From Paraphoma chrysanthemicola (taxonomy: Eukaryota > Ascomycota > Dothideomycetes > Pleosporales > Phaeosphaeriaceae), in assembly GCA_020744225.1 (NCBI GenBank), contig JAGMWG010000011.1, forward strand, positions 186,001 to 250,000: a stretch of DNA of 64,000 nt. The letters are read 5' to 3'. The notes beneath the pieces are model-generated. The model saw nothing but the letters and a program-made list of their open reading frames with translations. It made no database searches and was not told the origin of the DNA. Position 1 is the stretch's first letter. Every line of letters starts with the position of its first letter. A program made the position numbers and the translations under genes. Below are positions 22,807-34,600 of this stretch, piece by piece.

Positions 22807-24504
22807 TCACAACGTGTATCTAAAGTTCGGATGTCGATGCCCTAGTCGTCCCTCGTTCTCCTGGGCCAAGCGATCATCTCGTTCTCCTCTGTCACGCTTC
22901 TTGTTCTCCCACTTCAGGTACAGGACCTGAATACTAGCTAGGATGACGGTAATGACCAGTGCGCCGAGACTGACCGCATGTCCAAGAACGTACTTCGGAG
23001 CGTCCTTCTGAAGATAGATGAATGTGCCTATGAAAGCACTGCAATTGGCAATAGATATGACAACGCCGACGGCTACAGCGCGGACGTAGTGTGGTGCCAC
23101 GTTATTGGAAATCCAGGCCTTCGATGCTTTTAGTAGAGCTTGCTATGGTCTCAAAGTCTTGCTTACCATGATCATAGGAGAGCCCTGGAAAACCCCAATC
23201 GCCACCAGAAACGTGCCAGCATACCGAACAGCATTCGTCGTCGCTACTAGCAGCATGATGTACCCACCGATAGCAACAATGGCGCCTCCAATAATGAAGT
23301 AGCCACGATTCTTGAGTTTGTCGGAATAATAGGCAGTAATGAGGACGGTGAAGAAGGCAGCCATGTTGGGAGGCACGGTGAAGAGCTGGGCTGTCGTTGC
23401 TGTGTACCCCATGCCCGAGATGATGGACGGCAGGAAGAGGGTAAAGCTCTGCATAAAGTCAGCCATGTGGATTGGGTAGCTCTGAGTGTGGCTTACGTAG
23501 AGTGGAACGAGTAGGAAGAACCAGATGAACGAGCAAAAGTACGTTTGTGGGCTCTTCAACGCCATCTTCATCCAGTACCAGCTAAACTTCTCGTCGTCGA
23601 CTGCAGCAGCTGTGGTCGACCCTCCGGCATCGATTCTCATTCGTAATAATGCCCACTCCTTTTCTTCGTCAGATAAGAATCCGGCTGCGGCCGGCGTATC
23701 GGGCATGAAGAAGTAGCAAATGATGCCAAAAACAACAGTCATGGCCCCCTCAACTATGAGGCTGTTAGCGACGAGTCAATGTCTCAGTCAAGTCCGTCTT
23801 ACTAAAGAAAATCCACGGCCACTTATTGTATCCGCCAACTTCGATCTTCGCCAGCCCAGATGCCAACAGCCCACCAAACGCCCCCGACAACGGTGCCGCA
23901 CAGTAGAACAGCCCATTCCTCAGCATCATGTCATGTCTCCTGTAAAACATAGCCAAGTAAATAATCACCCCTCCTAAAATCCCACCCTCAAACAAGCCCA
24001 ATAACAACCTGCATGCTATCAAGCCCGCAAAATTCGTGATGAATCCCATACACAAACATACCAATCCCCATGCTGTTATCAAGCTTGGCAAGTAGATCCC
24101 AGCGCGTAATCTTTTGACGAGCAAGTTGGACGGAACATCCACGAGGATATACGGGATGTAGAATACGAGCAAAGCGACGTTGAAAGATGTCCCCGTCGCA
24201 ATGCCCAGATCAGTCGTCAGGCCCGCGATGCGTGCGTTGCCAATGTTGCTACGGTCAATGAAGGAGAACAACCAGATGCCAAATCTACGTAGAATTAACA
24301 CATGCATTCCCACGGTGCCTGCACTCTTCCAACTCACAGCCAGGGTAGGATGTGAACGTCGAATTTGCGATTCAGGCGTGCGTCTAGTTCGGGGTTCTCA
24401 ATGTACGCATCAAGATCTGCGCCGAGCGCTTTTTCGATTCTGGCCGCTGCGTCGTCGTTGACTTCATGGTGCTCCTTGTGGTCTTTCTCTTCGGCGGTAC
24501 GCAT
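22807..24504 (-). CDS. MFS transporter, Dal5-type anion:cation symporter family
   Basis: This is a plasma-membrane permease of the allantoate/Dal5-like group, whose known substrates include allantoate, nicotinate, pantothenate, sulfonates and other organic anions. Four exons (24504-24338, 24284-23803, 23753-23167, 23118-22807; introns of 53, 49 and 48 bp) give 515 residues. A soluble N-terminus ending HILPWL precedes about 12 hydrophobic segments. Family landmarks are LFSFIDRSNIGNARIAGL in TM1, GLFEGGILGGVIIYLAMFY in TM4-5, WPWIFFIEGAMTVVFG, and SPMIMAWISNNVAPHYVR in the second half, the latter two crossing exon junctions and confirming the splices. The C-terminus is hydrophilic and short. 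The neighbouring TauD-type enzyme hints at a sulfonate or related anion as cargo. Confidence 0.92.
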
Positions 24505-25152
24505 GGCGGACAGGACCGGCGTCGAACAGATTAACAAAAGGTGTAGAGAGTAAGCCCGCGTGACGGAGAGTACAATGCGAAATCCCACATTGAGTGCATC
24601 GCTTATCAAGCATTTTCAAGTTGTATAGGCTATTTAGATGTGGTCTATGACGATGGGCAAGGAAACTACATCCCCACACGCGGGGAAAAACGATCAACGC
24701 TCGATGTGGGGAAGTGCGCCAGCCACCAACAAGGTTGCCATCGGTTTTTGGAGTAGTCGATCAAAGGATGCGAGGTGGAGACTGGCCAAGATGAGTTGAG
24801 CCGACCATTTACGACCATCGGAGCATACTTATGCCGAGAGATTCCAAGACACTACAAAAGGCGTGACAATGACAAGACTTGGTAAGTAGTGGTGCAGTGA
24901 AGCCAAGCCTCCACCTCCGGGAATAGTTCAATTTCCGGCGCCAATCGAACCTACACAAATCCATCCATAAGAACGACTATGATCAAATACTTCATGATAT
25001 TGAACCTAACAAAATGGGCTGGAAATGGACAGCTTCAATATTCTTTTGATTGACGGGCATCTGACCGTGGCATTGCAAAGCTCATACCATGACCGGACGG
25101 GTTCCTCGGCCTTGTAGATGGGTGGCCTGACGACTTCCGGAGGATTGCGCCT
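24505..25152. other. Intergenic spacer
   Basis: About 650 bp between the MFS start and the stop of the acyltransferase-3 gene, both on the minus strand. I see no gene or repeat. It should hold the MFS promoter. Confidence 0.45.
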
Positions 25153-26511
25153 TCATTTCGTCATCCAAGACCACAGTCCCCGCGCAACGCCCACGCTCGG
25201 GTTGTCGACAAGGCGATAGAAAATCTCCGATGCCACGGCGACCAGGGGTGTACAGACGATGAAGCAGATCAGGGTATTGACGGCTTCGTTTCCACCTGCA
25301 TTATGCAGGTGCATCCAGAGCTTAATGCCAGCAGTGTAGACGCAGATGCCTTGGACGAGAAAAACGCCAGTGATCCGTTAGTCATGTGTGCGTTGAAGTA
25401 TTTCGAATGACTTACTGAAACTTCTTCTGCCAATGGCAACCAGGACCTTGCTTCTCAATAATGTCTGCAGGGGCTCAAATGTTTCGATGAGCAGCGACAC
25501 GCCCAGAATAACGAGGTAGCTATCAATGCGTGCCGATGTCTCGTTCTCATCGCGATTCTCGTTCAGCAAACCATCCGTGTAGAGCCCTGTGTGAGCATAC
25601 AGCTCATCATTGCGCATCTGAGGACTCCAAGAGATTGTCAAGAACTGCATGAGGACGCCAACAAAGACTGCCACAGCGTACAAGGGCCAGATCGGAACCG
25701 AGAACTTGTTCAACTGGAATCCGCTGCGCGATCGTGACTGGAAGTCCATGTTAAGCACTGCATCGGCAATGAGCAGGCCAGATACACTGTACCAAGCCCA
25801 GCTTTGTACCCAGAAAGCTGTTACAATGATCGTGAGAAAGGCTTTCACGCGCCACGAAGTACGAGTGAAAGGCACAATGACCATGGCCATGTAGACTGTG
25901 TAGCTTTGCTGAAACAGCACTGACACTATCCAAAGTGTACCAGAAGGGAATGCCTTGTTGGCAGCTTGATCGTTGTATTTCTTGTTGACCCAGAAGATGT
26001 CAAAGAGAGAGTTGAAGTAGACCAGGAAGTTGCGAAAGCGCATTGGAGTGACCGTCGAGACATTGCCGGTCGCGTCGATGAACTCGCTGATGTAGACGGT
26101 CGAGCCCTGGGTGAATGCGATCGCTGCGAGCGAATACGCCATAAATGTTGGAATCCAGAGTCTTACATTGCGGCGGAAGATGCTGGATGCGCAAGCCTCT
26201 TTGGTGGTGCTCGACAGGTAGGGCAGGCATATTGTTCTTGCTGATAGAAATATGATCCATCCGTATATCAACGCTTCATTGCAGAAGACGACTGAGAAGG
26301 ACTTTCGGAGAGCGATTTGGTAGAAGGGACCATCCACATTGTTTGAGTCTGGTACCGCCGCTGGAAGGAATGTCTGGAAGAAGATGAAGAGGAAGGACTG
26401 TATGACCAAGATGCCGCGGAGCCCGATAAGATGATCGTGCGCTGCCAGACGGTATGGCGTCTGAAAAGCCGATGAAGACAAGAAACGCGTGGGAAGTAAG
26501 TCAGCTGTCAT
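25153..26511 (-). CDS. Acyltransferase-3 family integral membrane protein
   Basis: The protein resembles OafA/YrhL-type membrane acyltransferases (acyltransferase 3), which O-acetylate or O-acylate sugars and other small molecules. Two exons (26511-25416 and 25349-25153; 66 bp intron with branch site GACTAAC) give 430 residues and about ten hydrophobic segments. The family start is seen in HDHLIGLRGILVIQSF and the end in FYRLVDNPSVGVARG. In the usual GLRGxxxxxxxxxH pattern of the first helix, the position of the conserved His is occupied by Ile (GLRGILVIQSFLFIF). That could mean altered or lost catalysis, or that another residue serves. It lies on the same strand as the glycosyltransferase gene 2 kb upstream, and a second acyltransferase-3 domain is encoded across that gene, which suggests polysaccharide modification. 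Confidence 0.82.
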
Positions 26512-28517
26512 GTTGATGTGAAAGTGCTATTCAATGTCATTAGCATAGGGCTCAAGAAGGCGCGACGGCAGGACTTACACAGACGCGTTGGTTGCACGAA
26601 CGGTACCGACAAGATCTGGACTGCTTCGCACTCCAGAGAACCAGACTTTCGACAAAAAGGAGTGCGCCCCTGGGGCATGCGTCTCTCCCCTCCTACCCGC
26701 AGGGAGGACCATCACCCGAGATCAGCATCGATATGCTAGCTTTCATCACGGACATTACCATGAAGTCGACATCATCACACGGCATATCTCAAACGACCCC
26801 TAGCTCTCAACCAAAATCATCGACGTAACAATTCGACCAGGATGCCGGTGCCAATTGAGCACATCGTACGCGTCCATATGTGCCAAGCGCGAGTCTAGGC
26901 GGATAGCGTTTGTAGGACCCGTTGCACTGCAGAATAAAAGCGGGTAAACTAGAGACCGCCACACCCGCCGAAGTGGTCGCGGAACGCTCGACCGGCCAGT
27001 CATGCAACGTGCCTGATTATTCTTATCGTCTGGGCAAGGAAGATCTGAATTTCCGGCTGCCGGGATATGTGAGAAAATCTTTCATCGAGCTACGCGATCT
27101 ATCGTTGTGGTGCTGGACAAGGTGCACCCACGTGGAGGCAAAAGCCGATAGAGGAAGTCAACCGGAACGGCTAGAGTTTGTCACAATAATGTGCGCTAGT
27201 CTTTGACGTTTGTACCCGTGACTAAAAGTGGAAGGTGAAGCTGCACGTCTACCTCGCAAAGTTCGACTACCAAACAGGCGTATCGAAACACATGACCTGG
27301 CGACGAGGCAACAAATTGTACTGCAGTTCTTTGCTTATTGGCTATGCGCATCGACAGCCGGTTGGTAGATTCACGTGGATGATTGGAGACATTTACGCTT
27401 TTCCACTCATTTTACGGAATTAATCAATCGTCACGGCCGGTAAAGAGTAACGACCGTGGTTGCAGAACGGGTCGTTGTTATTACTGGTCTACATCTGCAA
27501 CGATGAAATGGACGATTCCAAGGATGTTGTCTCGAATCACTATTGTTCCTGGCGCACAGCCCACCAAGCAAGCGGCTTGGCCGGCATCAAGCATTCGGGT
27601 AACGCCGCCAGGCATGTGGGTACGACTTGACAAGTGGGTTATCCTTACCCCACGCCACACCGTTTCACAACGTGGACAAAGTCGGCACATTCTTTATTGT
27701 GATTCGAGGCTGGGCAAAATGACGACGCTACCTCACCTTTGTGGCAAAAGACGATAAAGTCGGTCCGGTGAACGAGTCGCGGCACGCACCAGTCATCTGC
27801 ATGATGGGAGAATAAGCCGAGACTACTCTGGAACTCTCCTGGACCTAGGCACAACGTGGAAGGAGACGCTGATGATCAGAAGAAGCGCTCGGCGTTCGAA
27901 AAAGGTCGTTGACCGGCCACGCACAGAGCTACATGGCTCAAAGAGGTCAGTCCATAGACGAAAACGATCAAGGACTGTGAATACCCGCATGTTTACTATC
28001 TTAGTGACTCAAAGTTCATAGCGTTCCAAAACAAAAGTCGCGGCCAAATCGTCGGTCGAGTGTTTGTGCAAGGATAGTTCTGAAAGCACTCCCATCTTTT
28101 TTTGTTGATGAGGCAAACCCGATGGGCAGGTAGGACCCTCCCCGTTGCTGGATCAAGTGCTGAAGAGAGATCTGGCTACACATGAGTCTCTTCAGACTGC
28201 GCTGCGGGGTGAAAGTTATCCATTCTAGCAAGATGACGCGGCGTGATCTAGTCAATGCCCGGCCCAAGATATTGTGCCAAAGATATGCAGTTTTCCTATT
28301 ATAATCGATCCGCAGTGATGCGATGCTGGCAAAGATGGTATCCTTTGGTCTGTCACAGGTTGCGCAAACCGTGAATTGTTGGGTGCAGCAGAACGTGTGC
28401 TCCGATTGAGTATATCCAAGAATGTGTATGTACAGTAGATCTTACAGCGTATATGTTTCGTATGAAGCAAGAAGCCAGATATAATGATGAGAATATACAT
28501 GAAAAGACCATGCGCGC
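26512..28517. other. Spacer between acyltransferase and glycosyltransferase
   Basis: Two kilobases without a confident gene. The only protein-like signal is a possible broken cupin gene on the minus strand (27481-27854), listed separately. The remainder shows short random frames. Confidence 0.4.
27481..27854 (-). pseudogene. Possible remnant of a cupin-domain gene
   Basis: Two overlapping minus-strand frames together resemble a small fungal cupin. The first contains VHRTDFIVFCHKGEV, like the HRT-D-VV--G-V strand pair. The second contains MLDAGQAACLV and then IVHFIVADVDQ before a stop, like the AGD-VVQRG and FVL-DA end. The two pieces are in different frames, no ATG is visible at a sensible place, and the metal-binding histidines of the second cupin motif are not seen. 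This may be a decayed gene, an intron-containing gene I cannot splice, or chance. The resemblance is by eye only. Confidence 0.25.
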
Positions 28518-30095
28518 TCACTTCCTTTCCGTTGGATTCCAAGAACTATACTTTACGAGTTGTCTAGCATGCCCATAAAGTCCAATCGTTGCATTCAAGA
28601 CGAGATAGAAAGGGTATAGGATCGAGAACATTATGATCATTCGCCTCGAAACGAATTCCGACTTGACCTGGTTCGTGATCCAGAGAGTGGCGATGAGGCA
28701 CACAATACTGCCGTTGCTGTCAGCCCATGCACATCGGAAACGTGGGAGTGTCACAAACCTGATGATGAAAAGCCACTGTGACACGGGATACTGGAAATAA
28801 ACGAACTTCCAGAGTTCTGCGCCCGACTTTGGAAATTTGACGAGAACGAAGGAGAAGACGAGACAAGTGTATTGCGTCACAAGGTAATAAGACCACTCCC
28901 GTATGAGCAGTAGCGAAAGCACACCAAAGCGAGCCGTGAAGTCGCGTTTCGCGTGCTCCTCACGCAAAGGGTCGTTCACTTGATTGTAGACCATCTTGAG
29001 ATGCCTCATACTAGCCTGAGCCCATCCCTGAGCCCACCTTAGACGTTGTTTCCAGAAAGCCGAAAAGGTTGTCGGTGCCAGTTCGTAAGAAGTAACGTTG
29101 AGATCGTGAACGGTCTTGCAGCCACGCGAGAATGCGCGCAATGCAGAGTCGATATCCTCGGTCAGCATATCGCCATCCATCTTCATTTCGCGAAGCAGAT
29201 CCGTTCTCCAGTACCCATTGGACCCACAGAAGAGACCAAAGCCCCACATAGCAGACCGCCCAGGATGGGAGACAGCATAGATCTTGTCGAATTCGACAGC
29301 AATCATGCTGGTGAGATACGTGTCCTCGGAGTTGAAGACGATGCATCTTCCTTGGACAATATCGACGCTGGTGTCGGCCATGAAGCGTTCCGCTGCCCAT
29401 CTTGGTGCGTTGGGGTGCGGATAGTGATCACAGTCGTAGATGGCTATAACATCTGATCCAGTGTCCAGTGTTAGGAAATAGTTGAGATTATCTGCCTTTG
29501 AAGTTGAATTTGGGACTTTGATGACCCTGGCGTGCGCATACTGCAAGGGTAGCTGATGCAGTTCTGTCTCTAAGGGTTCGATTGATTTTGGCGTATTGTA
29601 GAGGACGTTGATGCGAATCTTCTCCGACGGATAATCGATTTGTTCCAGGGCGTAAATAGCACGGTCCATGATGATATCCTTCTCATTTGGCAAATACGCG
29701 ACAATGATGATGTCCAAAATCGGCAGGTTGTTGTTCGACGTTGGAAAAAGCCATTCCTTCTCTTGCGCCTGGGTGATAATCTTCCTTGCTTCGCGACACG
29801 GTGTGATGCTGAAAAATGCCTCTAGTACTGTAGTCCCAGCAATGTAGAAGTTGCTGCACATGAATATAAACCAGAAGATCGCAATCAACTGTTCGTCGCA
29901 GTACATGTAGAGGCAAACGGAAAATACATAGTAGGACGCAACGAGACCAAAAGGCGTCCAGTCGGATACAAATGCTGATAACTTTTCAAGATTTCCCCGC
30001 GAAGCTATTGTAGTGCTCCTCGAGACTTGCTTCTCATTTGGAGACACGAGGGAGACTTCTCCGAAGTCAATCGCGCAGTCCTTTGCATCTAACAT
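28518..30095 (-). CDS. Processive family-2 glycosyltransferase (cellulose/hyaluronan-synthase-like)
   Basis: This is a membrane polysaccharide synthase of the GT2 clan, expected to polymerise a nucleotide sugar into a beta-linked chain and extrude it across the plasma membrane. The frame is intronless and gives 525 residues from the ATG at 30095 (MLDAKDCAIDF). Two N-terminal hydrophobic segments precede the catalytic domain. Catalytic motifs in order: KADN (near 201), DxD as YDCDH with Asp221 and Asp223, TED at 312-314 (acceptor-site base), and QRLRW at 350-354, the Q(Q/R)xRW motif of processive enzymes. Several hydrophobic segments follow (LLLIREWSYYLVTQYTCLVF, then SEFVSRRMIIMFSILYPFYL). 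Chitin synthases are much longer and use QRRRW, so this is not one. The product sugar cannot be told. Confidence 0.9.
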   Translation of the reverse strand: MLDAKDCAIDFGEVSLVSPNEKQVSRSTTIASRGNLEKLSAFVSDWTPFGLVASYYVFSVCLYMYCDEQLIAIFWFIFMCSNFYIAGTTVLEAFFSITPCREARKIITQAQEKEWLFPTSNNNLPILDIIIVAYLPNEKDIIMDRAIYALEQIDYPSEKIRINVLYNTPKSIEPLETELHQLPLQYAHARVIKVPNSTSKADNLNYFLTLDTGSDVIAIYDCDHYPHPNAPRWAAERFMADTSVDIVQGRCIVFNSEDTYLTSMIAVEFDKIYAVSHPGRSAMWGFGLFCGSNGYWRTDLLREMKMDGDMLTEDIDSALRAFSRGCKTVHDLNVTSYELAPTTFSAFWKQRLRWAQGWAQASMRHLKMVYNQVNDPLREEHAKRDFTARFGVLSLLLIREWSYYLVTQYTCLVFSFVLVKFPKSGAELWKFVYFQYPVSQWLFIIRFVTLPRFRCAWADSNGSIVCLIATLWITNQVKSEFVSRRMIIMFSILYPFYLVLNATIGLYGHARQLVKYSSWNPTERK

Positions 30096-31606
30096 GACGG
30101 ACCAAGTGAAATAGCGAGTGTAGGCTGGAAACGTTCTGACCTGCTCAGCTTGTAGCCTGTAATGACTACTTGTACAAAAGGAGTGACAAGTGCCCTGGGG
30201 CTTGGAATAAACGAGTGAAACGGGTTGCAAAGATAAGTGAAGCCTAAAGAGTGATCCGGCGCTGGCACAATTGACGGACCATCTTCAGCACCAGAGTGAG
30301 AGATAAAAGCACAACTCTGAGCGATTGCTGCACCCGAGGCTAGGCATGCAATGAGATCAGTCTCCGAGCCATGGCGACAGCTCAACGCCTCTCGGGAACT
30401 CGCGATCAAAGTGGGTCATGTAGTATCCTTGTTCATTTGTATCAGGAAGTTTATGACGCGCTAAAATAGGCTCCGAGATAATGTTCATGCCTGTGCAAGC
30501 AAACAAGATGAGTTGTCGCATCTGATCGACACCAGTCTGGCATCTTGGCAATAGAGAATCCATGTCCTTGCTGCAGCGTATCAGTAAGGGACCGCCGAAG
30601 CAGCTCCTTGATGCAAAGCAGCATATTTTGGACATGTTTCAAGGATGGAGTGCGACAGAAGCTGAAATGCAGTCTTCCTTTACAGCTTGGTCGCACAGCA
30701 TCGGCTGAGTACCTCTGAGGTAGAACTTCAGCAGCGACTCGAAGTCGCGATGTGCGGACGCGAAGATAATAGAGCCCTGTCTGATTACAAGGAAATAGGC
30801 GACTATCCGTCAAGGCAATGATCCGCTTGACGTAGGTGACGGGGTGGTGGATAAGCTCAACGGAAAGTTCAGACGCGGGAAACTAAGACTGGGTCAGTGC
30901 GTGGAACCGCGCTAGCGTTAGCGGCAAGAGTGGATATCCACCTCGCACGCAACACTCCGCCGCTGTCTTCCATGGTCGTCATACGATGGAAACCTTACCC
31001 ACACTATGCATCTTCATCACCGGGCACGAACAGGGTATGCTGAAGTGCTTCATTGCTGGTACCGCGAGGATATCCGAATTAGCAGCGAGTATGGAACCCC
31101 GACCGTCGTCTTTCCACGTCGTGAAAGATGCACAAGAAGCTCGAGGATTCGTCACGAAGTTACGATTTCTTTCGCCTTCGATATCGTCTTCCGCGTGTAG
31201 CCTGATCACTCCAGCTTCAATGAGAACGTGACAGATACTGCGATACTGCTGTTTCGGTGAGGTATGCCAAGAGAGCTTCGAGCGCGCTCACAGGTCGGGA
31301 CCACGAAATGATACGCTATGGCAATGCTCCGATCATGACCTTAATGGGCAGCTCAAAGTGTTTCCGCGACAGGTCAACATGTTTGTATTCCCAGCTGTAC
31401 CTGGTACCCTGACAGTCAGTGCGCCTAGGATCACGGCTCCTCTCATGCCCGGTCGCCCCTTGTGGCACCTGGTGCCGGCGCATGGGTTGTGTTGATCAGA
31501 TCCATGAATTTCACTGTTTTCTTACCTTCACACTTCGACGGAGTGACCGGCTACGGCGACATTCTGCCTCTCTTTCCTCACTGAAACACAATCCCTATTC
31601 ATTATT
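30096..31606. other. Divergent promoter region of the polysaccharide locus
   Basis: This 1.5 kb separates the start codons of the GT2 gene (minus) and the GH16-acyltransferase gene (plus), so both promoters should sit here and could be shared. Small frames at 30986-31231 (plus) and 30979-31209 (minus) cover each other and look like chance. Confidence 0.5.
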
Positions 31607-34600
31607 ATGTCTCGCCTTTGCTTTGTTCTGATTGTGCTTCAATATACGCTTCAGGCAGCTGCAGACGTACTGAGCGGGCAGAAGAATTGCAGTTGCGGTT
31701 TCATCGACGGCCAAACCAACGACTTCTTCACGGACTCTATCATCGTCTACTTCAATGAGACAGATTCCCTTCCGACCGAGTTTCTGCCTGAAGACTATAC
31801 GCACTCATATGAGCAAGACTGGAATGCGATTTATCGGCAAGGTGCAGACCCCGCAAATGTACGGTTCAATGAGTCCGAGTCTCTTCAGCTCGTGGTGAAG
31901 CCATCTTCCAAGGACCATGTTGTACAAGGCGGCTGCCTTCGCACGACACGACGCGATATCCAGCATGGTTCTTTCCGGACTCTCATTAGGTCACCACGAC
32001 AATCATTCAGCGGTTCTGCAATGTCGATGATGCTGCAGTACAACGAGAGCGAAACCACAGAACTCAGCGTCATGAACATGAACAATCACTCTGATGCGTG
32101 GGTGGGAACATTTGTCAACAACGAATTCACAACGCGCGATCTTGGAATCAACTACACTCAGCTCCTCAATCTGCCCGCTGCGAATCGCAACTACACTACG
32201 TTGGGCGGTGGGCTAAACAACGGAAGCATCGATCCATGGGACTACACCGAATACCGCATAGATTGGACCAAAGATTTCATCAGATTCTACATGGGGGGTA
32301 ATCTGACTCGACAAATTCTACGGAGGGACAATGAAGGCCTACCGTCTGTGCCCTCAGCTTTCCTTCTTAAGCATTGGTCGACCGGTAATCGCTACTCCAT
32401 GCGAGGGCCTCCACGCCGCGAGTCTGCGGCGAGTGTCGGCTGGGTGCGCCTTTTCTTTAACTCTTCTTCTATAAGCACGGATAGTGGCGAAACTTCTTTC
32501 GCAAAGTGTCCACGCAATGAAGCGTGTTCAATGGATGATGAAAAGTTGAGAGGTTCCACGCCATACGTCGACGTGGCTACAATGAAATGGAAACAGAAGT
32601 CACGTAAACACCTCAGGCGGATGCCAGCGCTTTGGGTGTCGATTGCTTGCTTGGCATTCTCCACCATCCTGGTTGTCCACGCACTCCTACGCCGGCTGAG
32701 ACAACCTAAATCCTTGGGTCACGATGTATCGGCGTCATCTTCAGTGTCACAAGCGCGCATCTCAACCAATGGAAACGACTCGAGTACCAATTCTGTCGGT
32801 GAGAAGAACCCCTTCGAGGCAAAGGAATATATGCTCGAGTCTAGTAAGACTTCCCTTCACAGCAATCCGTTCATGAGCCGACCACCTTCCTCGAAAAGTC
32901 ATTCAGTCGACGATCTTGCAATTGAGAGGATGGAGCCAAGTCCCACAACTTCGGAACTAGGAGGATCTACCCCTTACGGACCGTCGCGACAGAATTCAGT
33001 GATGTTTAACAGTGGTGCCACAACACGTGTGCCATCGCTATACAAAGCGTCGTACAATAATACACGGGAGGAGCTTTATTCGCCATCCAACAGCACATTT
33101 CAGTTTCCCCGTGTTCCTGGCTATCCTTCCGAACTCACACTCAATGGCGTTCCGAAGGTCCCTAGTTCTGAAGACAAAATTCAAATGGAAACAGTCACAG
33201 AGTCCGCACTACCTGCACCGCGTATAAGACCTCAGCCTACACCACAGCGTCAGCGCATTGACCATCTTGCTGGGTTGACTGCACTGTGTGCCCTCTTCGT
33301 CACAGTCATGCACTTCGGATTGACGTTCGTTCCCGCCATCGTTATACCTGGTGCGCCGCAACACGCACGCTCCGAGTACTGGGCACAGAAGATTATCGCT
33401 CCTTTCATCCTCAACCAGATGTGGCTTGGCGTCTTCTTCACTACATCTGTGCGTTTTCTGACCGCGCCCTATCTACGCAAGGGTAATGTGGAAGAACTCG
33501 CGAAAGCGGCAGTGCGTCGAACACCACGGCTCATGATTCCAGTTGCATCCATAGCGCTGCTCGAGTACTTCCTCATTGACATAGGTGCGACCAAATATCT
33601 CAGGTGCATTCCTTCTTTGACGTGGTCGACCTGGCCGTATGTTGCGAGATACGACAATTTCGGCCAATATATCAGCGAGATCTTGGAGCTGGTCTACCTC
33701 ATTCCAAACGCCGTCCCTCAGATCACCCTTCATTACTGCACGGGAGTGCTATGGACCATAGCAGTGCAACTACAAGGAAGCTGGCTCGTCCTTCTCGGCG
33801 CACTCATTGTGCGGGAGATCAAGACACCTTGGAAGCGGATGTGTTTCTACGCTTTTTGCCTCGTGAATCACTGGTATGCCAATTCTTGGGGAACATATCT
33901 TTGGCTCGGCCTTCTCCTTACCGACTTGGATATTACATACTCTTACAAAAAGTACTTACATGCCAGACCGCTGGCATACTATCCGGTTATCACGGTCTGC
34001 TGGTTGTGTGTTGCAGCCGGCTTCGCGGTAAACATCATCCCAAACTGGACGAACACCACTTTCAATTTCGCAACAAGTGAGCATGACATCCACCCAGACT
34101 TTAGCACAGGTGAACCATTGCTGAACACTGAAAATTCTGGATACCCTGCATACTACACACCTCGTCTAAATGGGCTCTTGTTTGCGGGCGGCATGCAAGC
34201 CGTTGTTGAATTGAGTTCCGTCGTCCAATGGCTCCTGTCAACGCCACCTCTTCTTATCCTTTTTCCCCATATCTTCACGATATATTTGCTGCATGGCCTT
34301 GTCTTCTGGACATGGGGTTCATGGCTTCTCGTGTTTTTGTCCGACCGCGGTTTCAGTTACAACATCGCCGTTGCTATCGTTGGCGTCACGTCTTACGCCG
34401 TGCTGGCCCTCTGTCTACCAATAGTAACGCCTATTCTGGAAGCCCTCGGCAAGGACATCACAGCTCTAGTGTGGATAACAGCCAAGGAGAAGAGTCCACC
34501 GAGACTCGCGACGTTATTTCCGTTTCCACAAGATTTGCTCACCGGTAGAGAAGTCAACAAGGCTGAGGGTGAGCAAGTGGATTTAGACATCGAAGCAGGC

